From Marsupella aquatica (lineage: Eukaryota; Marchantiophyta): 64,000 nt of DNA. The stretch is taken from positions 21,762,001 through 21,826,000 of the forward strand of contig OZ316891.1 of assembly GCA_973895155.1 (NCBI GenBank), read 5' to 3'. Made by a program: the position numbers and the translations under genes. Below are positions 34,803 through 44,941 of this stretch, in pieces (the stretch's first letter is position 1; every line of letters begins with the position of its first letter). The notes below the pieces were generated by a model, which had not been told where the DNA came from, did no database searches, and saw only the letters and a program-made list of their open reading frames with translations.

Positions 34803-36603
34803 ATTTTCAAAAAACTGTAAAAAACAGAGATTTCAGTACGCCTTCAAATAACGTACTGAGGTTGTAGCCTAAGGGTTCTACCTCAAAAAACAGAAACAAT
34901 AACAAATCAATAATAAAATAATGACGTCTATAATAGAAACTTTAAGCTTATAGCTTGCGAATGACCTTTGGATTGGGTGGATCCGGCCTTTTTGCAGCTG
35001 ATCTCTTGGGTGCCTCAATCGCAACAACATCCTTCAGCCCTCCTCGAGACCGCAGTGATCGCTCCACCGGACCAGTTTGCGAAGGTTGGAGCGATGAGGC
35101 GGGAAGACCTTCAAATGGTTGTGGCATTTGATTCAAATATTCCACAATCTGGGAATCCGATTCCAAAATATCCGGTGCCACAATTTCTGCGCGAGTGACC
35201 TGTGCAATATATCAGGGTCAAGACCACGAACCCGGTCGTGTCAAGTCAGCTGTTAGTATCTTAACGACTTGAGCCGAGTCTGGTGCCAAAGACGTTCCCA
35301 GGTCTTGCACTCGATTCTCAAAAAAGCGGACATTATTGATGATTGTCTCCATTCTGGATGTGCAGTGGTAGTCTTCTCCTCGGTAATCAAAAGACCCTTC
35401 CAATATTGCAAAGCAAGGACTGCCTGGACTCGGAGCTGCTCCGGTGAATATTTATTCCAATCATCCAATGAGACCGTACTTAAGGGTGGATCGTTAAATT
35501 CAAACTCCGGGCGAAGAAAATAGTCTAATATTTTCTTCTTAACTGCAACTGAGGGTGAAGAAGGCTCCTTCAAATTTAGCTTTATTTTTGGTAGATGTTG
35601 TGCCTCAGGAATAAGCGAAAGATCCTTAGCCCTCTCGGCCTCCTTCCTCGCTGCCTCCAGTCTTGCGGCTTCTTCTCTCTCCAGTCTTGCGGAATTGACC
35701 TTTTCCGCCTCCAACTTCTCCGCCTCCACCCTCTTCGGTCTTGCGGTCTCGTCCGCCATCCTCTCGGCCAGCAGCCTCTCAGCCGCCACACTCTCCGCCT
35801 TGGCCCTATTTGCCTCTGTCACTAAAAGGACTCTCGTAGCCTCCGCTTTCTCAGCCTGGGCTTTCTTCGCCTCCGCTTTCTCAGCCTCGGCTTTCTCAGC
35901 CTCGGCTTTCTTTGCCTGGGCTTTCTCAGCCTGGGCTTTCTCAGCCTGGGCTTTCTCAGCCTGGGCTTTCTCAGCCTCGGCATTCTCAGCCTCGGCTTTC
36001 TCCTTCTTCTTTGCGGCAGTTGCTTTTCTAGCTACCGCCTTTTTCTTCTTAGCCTCCTTCTTTTGAAGCTCCTCTTGTCGGGCCGCCTCTTGTCGGGCCG
36101 CCTCTTGTCGGGATGCCTCCTCTTGTCGGGCCGCCTCCTGCCGGGCCTCCTCCTGTCGGGCCGCCTCCTCCTGCCGGGCCGCCTCTTTTTTTTGAAGCTC
36201 CTCTTGCCGGGCCGCCTCCTGCCGGGCCTCCTCCAGCCGGGCCTCCTCCTCCTACCGGGCCGCCTCCTCTCGGTCCACCTCATGTCGAGGCTCATGTGTG
36301 GCCTCTTCATCAGAGTCTCAGCGTCCTCAGAACCCTCCATCTCCTCGTCCTCTTCATCAGCATCCTCAGCGTCCTTCATCTCCTCTCCGTCACTCTCTTC
36401 ATCTCCTCTATTATCGGAATCTCCGACGTCGTTCTGCGTATCGGTCATCCACTCTAGATCTTGGTCATTGACATCCCCATCCGCGTCACCTTCCGTGTCA
36501 CCTTCCCCCTCACCATCCGCATCACCATTGCTCCCTGCATCCTCAACATTGAAGCCGCAGTCGACTTGATCTTAATAAAATCAGATCATTTGATAAGAAT
36601 GAC

Positions 36604-36661
36604 TCACGCGCATATTCGCGTGAAAAGAAATGTTAAGAATGTCCACGCGCATGTTCGCATG
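36604..36661. repeat. Set 2 palindromes in an intron of the paralog
   Basis: TCACGCGCATATTCGCGTGA (36604-36623) and CCACGCGCATGTTCGCATGA (36642-36661). The same intron of the locus 1 gene carries a set 1 motif at 25062. Confidence 0.85.
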
Positions 36662-38459
36662 ATGCAATAAAAAGTAAGAGGTTTCAAAAGTAACCTATCT
36701 TGGATTGGCCCACTAGGGTACTCCGTTGGTCGAATGTACAATCGATCGGAATCTTCAGAGAGTGCATACTCTTGCAATAATTGATTACAAATATTATCAG
36801 GGATATGTTGTTCGTGGAGGACATCCAAAACATCAGCCCTGAGAGCAGTTACGGATGGACGGTACTTCATTAATTTATCTATACATTTTTCTATACTAGC
36901 CCGTACTGGGTCAATCAATGACAGCGTTGTATCAATTGTCACCGTGGTGTGTTGCAAGAAACAAGACAACTCCCTATGCATTGCCACAAGGCAGTAATAT
37001 TTTACATTGGATCCAGCATCCTGTAAAAAAAGCCAAAATTAGTTCACAATATTAATTGAGAATATAATAATCTAAATAATCTTAAAATCGAAACCCCAAA
37101 ATATAAATCTCAAAACTTACCATCAAGCACTGGATCAAGTTCGTTCCCTCACCGAAGCATAGAGCCCATTCCCCACATTGGACGAATTGACTAACAATAC
37201 TTTCAAAGAATGGAAGTATCTTTTCTGGGGAAGGTGTCGTGAACTCGCCGCTCTCTTCAAGATTGGCTATCTTCTCAATCCGATATTTGGAGACCAATTG
37301 GAACTCGAGGGCTTGTGGATCGCCCATTGTGTTGAAGGCCAAGCTGTGAAAAGCGTAGGTTACAATAAGCTTCTTCTCCTTCGGCCGCTTCTAAATATAA
37401 TGGCTATCGACAGCAACGTAGTGTGTGTACTTCCCTAATTCCCATTTGATTAAGTAAGACTCAATGGGAGAGGCTACAATAATAACCACATGGTGTGGTT
37501 TTGCCCCTATCTCGCTAGTAGCACGAAATAACCCCTCATAGAATGAGCAATTTGGCGCACGCAAATCTCCCATTGATGAGGGATCAAAATAAATCAAGCT
37601 CGCAAGGTTCTTGTCTTCACGTATGATACAATCCGCAAACCCAGCATTTTGTATATCCTACAGGGATCGCAATTTCAGCCTCTCACCAACCGGCCGCACT
37701 AGTTGGTTTCCTTGACTATCAACTGATTTATGTATTCCTTCCACCAACCTGTAGAATATCGGGTCGATCTCTTTCAACAAATTATCATTATTAATATTTA
37801 CATTTAAGCACTTCTTCAGATAACCACTCAACGCATCTCTCAACTGCTTCAACACCATCTTGTCGAGCTTAAAGCGATCAATCATTCCTTTGACCCGCAA
37901 TTTCCGCGCTGAATCTGTCAGACTTTTCAGCTCCGTCCGGGTGGATGTATTCCCGTTGAGTTTACTCAATAATAAAATCTCAAACTCAACTTTCGTCTTC
38001 TTCTTTATACATAATTGCTCCAAACTCATGCTAGTCGTTGACAACATTGGAGCCTCAGAGGACTTCCTCGCCTTCCCAGATTTCACTTTGATGCTTTGGT
38101 TTTTGAGTATAGACAGTCTTCCGCTCAACATATATTCTGTTGCCTTTCGAAGAACCGAGTTTGAGCACCCTTGACAAGAATGGAACGTCTTCTTCAGAAA
38201 GATGATAAGCACATGGATTATCCGCAATTTTGACGGCGTCCCTCTGTAAAATTCCGTTGTAAATTACAAGCTCTCCTGTCCTTGATAGTTTGTAGACCTC
38301 CATCCACTTCTTGAATGTTTTGTCCTCCATGTAAAGAGAAACAGAGCCAATTCTCCAAATTTCATCATTTCGTTCATCCCCATTTGAGCCCATGGGCAAA
38401 CAAAACTCTAGCTCTCATAAATACCTGAAAAACAATGGAAACATGACAATTCTAAGATT

Positions 38460-38514
38460 GACGCGACCGTTCGCATGAGAAAAATTCTAAGCTTGACGCG
38501 ACCGTTCGCGTGAC
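38460..38514. repeat. Set 2 palindromes in the first intron of the paralog
   Basis: GACGCGACCGTTCGCATGA (38460-38478) and GACGCGACCGTTCGCGTGAC (38495-38514). The corresponding intron of the locus 1 gene has GTGTGAACCATGGTTCGTAT (23071-23090). Another set 2 copy, ACACGCGCATGGTCGCGTCG, lies just upstream of the start codon at about 39790. Confidence 0.85.
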
Positions 38515-39816
38515 AAAAGTTTAAATGATAATGTGATCGAAGAGGATTATTTATATACCTTCCAATTTGGATGATGATAATGTGATCCAGGCCGCCCAAA
38601 TGAGTTCCAGATATTACGACACTGTTGTACAATGGTGAGAAACTGTCCTTCCATTGATGTTTGATGACAGTGGTTCAGAGCTTTCGATAATCCCATCAAA
38701 TGAACATTATTGTCGTTGTTGAGCGTTGCCCAAAACATTACAGCTTCTACAGTACCGCAAGCGTCTCGTACAACTTGGCTGACTTTGTCGTCCTCTTTCA
38801 ATCAGCAATTTGTACGCCATTATTGTGTGCTGGCCTCCGAGTATCCAAAAATGACTGGTCATAATGTCCTCCTCCTTTGGCGCCGAATCGTAGGGCGCCC
38901 CATTGTAGTCAAGATCTCTGTCGGCCTCCGACTGAACCCACTTCACAGGGACTAAAAAGCAGCATCGCTTTTCAAACTTTATAGTCGAATGAGAGAGGAG
39001 TGAATTCTTTAGCCTACCTGTGTAATCATGATTCCACTCTCGGCACTTGATATGGTCCGGTGCAAGATGACAACGTGATGTCTCAACAAAAAATGACTTG
39101 CTGTTAAATATATTCACAGCACTATATTCTTTGAGGAAAGAATCGAATAGAGCCCCGACATTCGCTGAGGTAATTACTTTCGGAAGATTCTTCGCCGAGT
39201 ATACTTTAACCTTGGTCACTGGCGGGGCCTTTCCCAAGCGAAATCCCTGGTTGAAAGGAACTCTCTAGAACTCAAGTACGTCAATAATGTATTGACAAAT
39301 CAAATCTCCCGTTGATCCCTCTGGATCGGAAGGATATCCCACACTAGTAACCTTTTCCAAGGCGTGCCTTGCATCTAGAAGATCATCGATTTTGGACTGA
39401 TTGAAGGTTACGTATTGCGTTTGATCCAAACAAATGCTTATTTTGTCCTCTTGCTGGTCGTCGCTAACTAGCAGAACCAATCCCTCTGTACACTCTTTAA
39501 CTTTCATGTTCTTCTCAAAGAAACACCCAAGAATTTGTGATCTCTCCAAAACTGTAGCTTTATCATTTTTTGCCACCACAAGACGGACAACCTCATTGCG
39601 AACAACTATTCCAAAATCGGATATCTCAGTCGATTCAAAGAGATGGATACTCTTTGTCTCCGTTGTTCTCTCTCTGATTGACTTTCCTCGATATGCTTTA
39701 GATGAATCTCTTTTCCGCTTTGAAGTTCCGGTAGGATCCATTCTGAAATAGACAAATATTGAAAGTTAAACGTTTATTATAAAATACTAACACGCGCATG
39801 GTCGCGTCGTGCCGAA

Positions 39817-40239
39817 TTACATTTTAGGAACGTTTATCTTGACCCAATCTTCTCGCTCATCTTCATCTAACCAAAACCAAAGGTTCCTAAATGTGTCAAG
39901 TTTAGATCCTTCAAATCCACCCAGAATGTCCAGTGGCGGGAGAGTTCTGATGGATTCTGTAAATCTGAATGCTACACTCCGTGAAGGCAAATGCCTTTGA
40001 AGCGATTCATATCCTGGTCTATCAGTGAAGTCGTAAGCTACCAAGGTGACCGTCGCCCAAGTACTACTATAAGTAACTATGTGGCACCACTCCTTACTAA
40101 CTGTTCGAATGGCGATCAAGTCCATGACCCGATTTTTAATCGCATTATCCGAAGACAGTGGAAAAACTCTTTGACTAATGGCCAAATATATTTCTCGACA
40201 ATATCGTCCGGAAGACCGGGTATCAGGTCTTCAGCTTGA
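39817..40239 (-). pseudogene. F-box-like gene 3, frameshifted
   Basis: Minus strand reads DLIPGLPDDIVEKYIWPLVK, then after a frame change NRVMDLIAIRTVSKEWCHIV and STWATVTLVAYDFTD. The pattern LPDxIV...V...W is that of an F-box (Skp1 binding in an SCF ubiquitin ligase). The C-terminal part (LDTFRNLWFWLDEDEREDW) is unrecognised. It sits just upstream of the paralog gene on the same strand. Confidence 0.5.
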
Positions 40240-40535
40240 CTCCATATCATGTTTTGGTTCATAACCTTTGCACGTGCAATGCGCTCCATCATCATTTGAT
40301 GATGAGATTTCGATTCATGTCAAAGGACTGCAACATAATATGGAAAATATTAAGAACAAGAACCTATCCATTAAGAACTGGGACCACCTAGATTCTGAGA
40401 AAATCTACCAAACCTTTTGATTAGAACATCTCGTTCTTCCTCATCTAAATAGTTATATTTGTTCGTAAACAATAAGATTTTGTCAGAAGTAGTAGTCCCA
40501 AGAACAAATATTTCTGGAAGCATAGAAATATCTTG

Positions 40536-40937
40536 TCAAATAACTCGACAGATTGAGTCAAACTCCAACTCGTCAGTTTCAGGTATGTAGTAAAGTGCTT
40601 CATTTGCGTCATCGACAATCCGGTTTGCTTGTTTGAGGATAGCCCATAACCTTGTATTTGTAACTAAAAAGTTCCACTTCTTGCTACAAGCTCCAAGCTG
40701 AATAAGGTCTCGGACCCTATCGATAACCAAATCGTTATCGGGGTGTCGATATCGACGCAATCCTTCAATTGAAATAAAGTGTTTGTAGAGTATTGGCCAA
40801 ATGTTTGAAATGACCAAAACATCTGGTATTCCTCCAATGAGACTAGAGGAGGTTTCATCCAGCGTATCCCATATTGTTTTCTGTTTCCTTTCATGAGATG
40901 AAAGGAAATCTCGAGCCTCATTCAAAAGTTGGCTCAT
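40536..40937 (-). CDS. F-box-like gene 2
   Basis: An open frame of 133 codons with GIPDVLVISNIWPILYKHF and VRDLIQLGACSKKWNFLVTN, followed by LWAILKQ. It shares with its two neighbours an IWP motif about 10 residues after the LP/IP start and a C/VSKxW box, so the three are one small family. It may extend upstream or downstream by splicing. An F-box role is inferred from pattern alone. Confidence 0.5.
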   Translation of the reverse strand: MSQLLNEARDFLSSHERKQKTIWDTLDETSSSLIGGIPDVLVISNIWPILYKHFISIEGLRRYRHPDNDLVIDRVRDLIQLGACSKKWNFLVTNTRLWAILKQANRIVDDANEALYYIPETDELEFDSICRVI

Positions 40938-41002
40938 CCTGCTTTTATCATATCACAAAACATTGTTAGAAGACATATGATGCGCTTGGTCACATAAGTT
41001 AA

Positions 41003-41554
41003 CTAGAATTCCTTAAAAGCGTAGATGTCACCCTCAAGGTATCCAACTTTGTGGCATCTGACTATAAATTTCCATTTTTCAAGAGGGTGAAGAGCATCGT
41101 AAGTCTTCGTGAAGAGTTCCCTAAGATCTCTGGACATTGACCCCATGAATTTAATTCTTGGGTATTTCTGGAAGAAACTTTGAACTGTCGATGAGAGAGA
41201 CTCATTTCCGATCGGTTTAGTAGGATTTCCTGGGAAAGCCAAATCTAATAAACTCAACTTGATTACACCCAGAAGATAGGTATTCCCAACAAGGTGGCGC
41301 CATCTGCGACACACCGAAGATAGTCCTACAAACTCATCCAATTCCTTTATTGAGAAATTTCTTGCATTAGCCAAGGAATTAAAAGACTCCTTGATCCGAG
41401 GCCATATCAATTCTGCGACAATGAAATTTGGAAGTCTAGGTAGTAGTATTTCAACAAATACAGAATATACCGCCAGTAGACCATCTTGGCTTCTGTCCAA
41501 AACGTTAAATATTGGGCATAGATATCTGAAGCTCTCCAGACCAGGTTTGCCCAT
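41003..41554 (-). CDS. F-box-like gene 1
   Basis: An open frame of 183 codons with ILLPRLPNFIVAELIWPRIK and LDEFVGLSSVCRRWRHLVGN, then LLGVIKLSLLDL, in the F-box arrangement. The rest (RELFTKTYDALHPLEKWKFI) resembles the tail of the copies at 40937-40536 and 40239-39817. It is the first gene of the minus-strand block, directly downstream of the palindrome array at 41594-42418. Confidence 0.55.
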   Translation of the reverse strand: MGKPGLESFRYLCPIFNVLDRSQDGLLAVYSVFVEILLPRLPNFIVAELIWPRIKESFNSLANARNFSIKELDEFVGLSSVCRRWRHLVGNTYLLGVIKLSLLDLAFPGNPTKPIGNESLSSTVQSFFQKYPRIKFMGSMSRDLRELFTKTYDALHPLEKWKFIVRCHKVGYLEGDIYAFKEF

Positions 41555-41593
41555 GACTCTTTTCAGCCAAATGATATATCCCAGAGATTATTT

Positions 41594-42418
41594 TCACGCG
41601 ACTGGTCGCGTCTACAAATCAGAATGTATAAACAATTCTTTGAGAGACTGTGATTTTGTCGGGTCACAACGTGACAAATCATAAATGTTGCTTCGTCCTC
41701 TAACAGAACCAGTCAATGAGAGAGCTACCTCAGACGCGATTGGTCGCGTCAACTGATCCTAAATGGAAGAGTACCTCCTCTAACAAAACCAGTCAATGAG
41801 AGATCTACCTCAGACGCGACTGGTCGCGTTAACTGATCCTAAATGAAACCTTACCTCCTCTAACAAAACCAGTCAATGAGAGATCTACCTCAAACGTGAC
41901 TAGTCGCGTCAACTGGTCCTAAAAGGAACCTTACCTTCTCTAACAAAACCAGTCAATGAGAGAGCTACCTTAGATGCGACTGGTCGCATCAACTGAACCT
42001 AAACAACTATATTCACTGAACCTTCCTTGTGGAGATTTGGATATGGTACGCGCTCAGTAAATCTATCTAGTTTCCTTCTCACATGCGACTGGTCGCGTCA
42101 ACTGATCCTAAAAGGAACCTTACCTCCTCTAACAGAACCAGTCAATGAGAGAGCTACCTCAGACGCGACTGGTCACGTCAACTGAACCTAAACAACTATA
42201 TCCACTTAACCTTCCTAGTGGAGATTTGGATATGGTATGCGCTCAGTAAATCTATCCTGTTTCCTTCTCACACGCGATTGGTCGCGTCAACTGGTCCTAA
42301 AAGGAACCTTACCTCCTCTAACAGAACCAGTCAATGAGAGAGCTACCTCAGACGCGACTGGTCACGTCAACTGATCCTAAATGGAACCTGACAATCTTTT
42401 CACGCGACTGGTCGCGTC
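41594..42418. repeat. Set 2 palindrome array upstream of locus 2
   Basis: About ten copies of a 16-20-nt palindrome at about 41594, 41733, 41813, 41893, 41973, 42080, 42162, 42271, 42351 and 42400, most matching ACGCGACTGGTCGCGT. They lie in a tandem repeat of about 80-bp units (start CCTCTAACARAACCAGTCAA), with two longer units of about 186-190 bp. The array is just upstream of the minus-strand gene starting at 41554, the same place the set 1 array has relative to its gene. Confidence 0.9.
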
Positions 42419-42419
42419 A

Positions 42420-43570
42420 ACAGCTCAAACAACTTTTGGACACTATGATAATACAGTGATACAACTGTGATTACTGACCCGTATGGACAAGGACATCCGA
42501 GTAAGCATGATTTCATTCATTGGTATTCATTCATTGGTATTCATTCATTTATATTCATTCATGAACTTTACAATAATTCAGATGTTTGAGCTCTGTCATT
42601 GTGAAACTATTATATATCAAAAGTTTAGAGAATGATTCAGCAAAGATGATTCAATTTAGCAATCTACTGGTTGTATTCGTCAATTAAAGGATTCAGGGTA
42701 ATGAGATTCACATAACATGAGAGTTTATATGATTAAATTCACAGCGTGCAAGTTTGTGATGACTTACTTAAGACGATTCAGGTTGTATTTTAATTAGTGA
42801 GTTTGTATGATTCAGACATATTTGAGTTTATAGACAAATCGCATTATGAAAACTCAGCTTAACAATCAAGAGAAATTTTAGCAAACAACAATCAAGAGAA
42901 ATTTTAGCAAACAACAATCAACACCAACAGAAAATGTAGAAATTGCACCTGAATTCTGAAAAATTGATGTAATCGTCTGAGAGATTGACGTCCAAGCACT
43001 TGAAGACCTTGTTGCGGCATTCCAGAAAGTAAATATAAGATTGAAGATATTGATATGCTAAGCAACAACAACACAGCTTCTATACTTCTATACATAGAGC
43101 TTCGCTGCCACCAATTGAATAACATGTGCTTAATGCTAAGGAACTCATTATGTTGAGTTAAAAGACTCTTTCAAAAGTACAATCAAAGTTGTCGATAGAC
43201 AAACTGAGCATGAATAAAAGCGCACTAAACCTGAAGATTGAAAGAGGTGAAACAAACCTGAATGATGAATGGAAGGAGCTGAAACAAGCTACCAAAAAGT
43301 AGTTCGAGCTACTGAAACACGTTGATCGAGCTGATATGAGCTTAAAATTGGCTGACACGAGCTGATACGAGCACTCCCAAAAAACTAGTTGCATCAAACC
43401 CAATGGGCTCCTAAGAATCCCTTCGAGCAAACTAGAAGTGAATACGAGCTGTAAATGCGAGCTGCAACGCGCCAACGAGCTCCTGGTTGAAACGATCGAC
43501 AACTACTAAGAGCTGCAACACGCCGACAAGCACCTGACCACAATGAACGAGCTGCAACGACAAAAATGAA
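42420..43570. other. No supported gene; short repeats
   Basis: A short TATTCATTCATTGG repeat lies at about 42515-42565. The rest is AT-rich; a GAGCTGATACGAGC-like motif recurs near 43310-43370. Minus frames here are probably non-coding. Confidence 0.4.
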
Positions 43571-43576
43571 ATCCAG

Positions 43577-43985
43577 GGCAGGAGCGAGAGCGAGAGCAAC
43601 GAGAGCGAGAGCAACGAGAGCGAGAGCAACGAGAGCGAGAGCAACGAGAGCGAGAGCAATGAGAGCGAGAGCGACGAGAGCAATGAGAGCGAGAGCAACG
43701 AGAGCGACGAGAGCGAGAGCAAGAGCAAGAGCGAGAGCGAGAGCAAGAGCAAGAGCAAGAGCGAGAGCAAGAGCGAGAGCGAGAGCGAGAGCGAGAGCGA
43801 GAGCGAGAGCGAGAGCGAGAGCAAGAGCGAGAGTGAGAGCGAGAGCAACGAGAGTGACAAGAGCGAGAGCGAGAGCGACGAGAGCGACAAGAGTGAGAAC
43901 GAGAGGGAGTGCAACGAGAGCGAGAGTGATGAGAGCGAGAATGAGAGCGAGAGCGACGAGAGCAAGAGCGAGAGCGACGAGAGTA
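43577..43985. repeat. GAGAGC/GAGCAAC low-complexity satellite, about 400 bp
   Basis: The left part is a 15-bp repeat (GAGAGCGAGAGCAAC), the middle a 6-bp repeat (GAGAGC), the right mixed. Long frames on both strands (RA/RAT repeats on plus, SL or RS repeats on minus) are by-products of the repeat. Confidence 0.9.
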
Positions 43986-44940
43986 GGCACGCAAAAGTCT
44001 AGGGAGCGAGAAACAACAACAATGAACAGTGAACTCGAGACCGTGGGCGCCGACACTAAGGAAGGACTAATTAGGGTATTGTTTTAGCATAACCCTAATA
44101 ACAGCCTAGCAACAGGAAGGTTCCAGATGATCTCCGTACACTCCACCATCGACTCAACAAACTATGCAATCGTGAAAAAAAGATTACCGGATTCCTTTTG
44201 ATTTGCCGTACTAAAGGAGATTTCTATTTGATCGCCAATTTGAAATTTAAACCGGTAATTATGCAACTGTGAAAGATTGTTAGTGGGAACCCCCGGATCC
44301 GTATCTTCACTATATCTGCCAATTCAAATCCAAAATGTGAACGAACAACAACTTTCTCACGATCGTTCCATCACGTAGTGGAGGCAAACTTCAAAATCAT
44401 TCCATTTTGGTAGTGGAGACCATCGGATCCGGATCCATACTCCACTCTCTATCTTGCCAATTCAAACCCAAACTCTAAACAACGTAAAACGATTCTCACG
44501 GTCGGGGAGAACCAATATTCAAAATCAATCCTGTACAATGATTTTCACGACTGGAGACTCAAGCAATTTTCAAAATCAAAATTGAGTCCAGATGAACACA
44601 TCCTTCATGGAGTCAATAGACTGATCTCATTGCTCACGGATCATTCTTCATTTTCAGTTTCTCCTGACCAGGATACTAGCTGGGCTCTCAGCGGAGGCTG
44701 ATCCAAGGCACATTTGAGGTGGAGCAGATTGGATCATTCGACTATTCCAGTCGGAGGCGGAGCTCATTCAAGCAACGCTGGCGTAGTTCTTGTTGTATCA
44801 CCTTCAATCTTGGGGAGAGCACATCTGATCAAGCGGGAGAGTTGTGACGAAGCGAGACGACAAAGATTTAGAACCTCCATAGTCTGCCTCATTCATCGAA
44901 GCATTCTAGCGGACCAACAAAGAGCGGCTATTCTGAAATC
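43986..44940. other. No supported gene
   Basis: Two diverged copies of a CGGATCCG..CCAATTCAAA block (about 44290-44340 and 44400-44470) are present. The right edge meets the truncated gypsy element at about 44942. Confidence 0.4.
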
Positions 44941-44941
44941 A

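Larger units (their letters stand above)
34948..39741 (-). pseudogene. Paralog of the locus 1 long gene (ParB-like, methyltransferase-like), decayed (locus 2)
   Basis: Starts MDPTGTSKRKRDSS at 39741. Shared with the 21703-27172 gene: ILGCFFEKNMKVKECTEGLV, NLPKVITSANVGALFDSF, LAPDHIKCREWNHDYTGRL, FWILGGQHTIMAYKLLI, MGLSKALNHCHQTSMEGQF, YFDPSSMGDL with HVVIIVASPIES, and CFGEGTNLIQCLM followed by DAGSNV. The introns match in position: donor after NWK (about 38558), after CLM (about 37115) and after IQD (about 36690). The acidic part is followed by a highly charged A/E/K/R helix (36260-35650) where locus 1 has 39-residue repeats. It ends PKVIRKL at 34948. Lesions: TAG at about 39265, 37658, 37391 and 36255, and frameshifts near 38797, 38150, 36310 and 35345. 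DPSS here is closer to a DPPY box than the DATM of locus 1. Confidence 0.7.

Noticed and set aside
36063-36569. Long plus-strand frames with LLSGRLL and PPPAGPP repeats
   Set aside because: They are opposite-strand shadows of the charged A/E/K/R stretch of the minus-strand gene.
31377-42418. Endogenous giant-virus fragment as the main reading
   Set aside because: Introns at matching sites in the paralogs, plant-type FCP1 units and dispersed family motifs fit a mobile element better; kept only as an alternative.
43394-44087. Frames up to 220 codons on both strands
   Set aside because: They arise from the GAGAGC/GAGCAAC repeat and have no unique sequence or domain.
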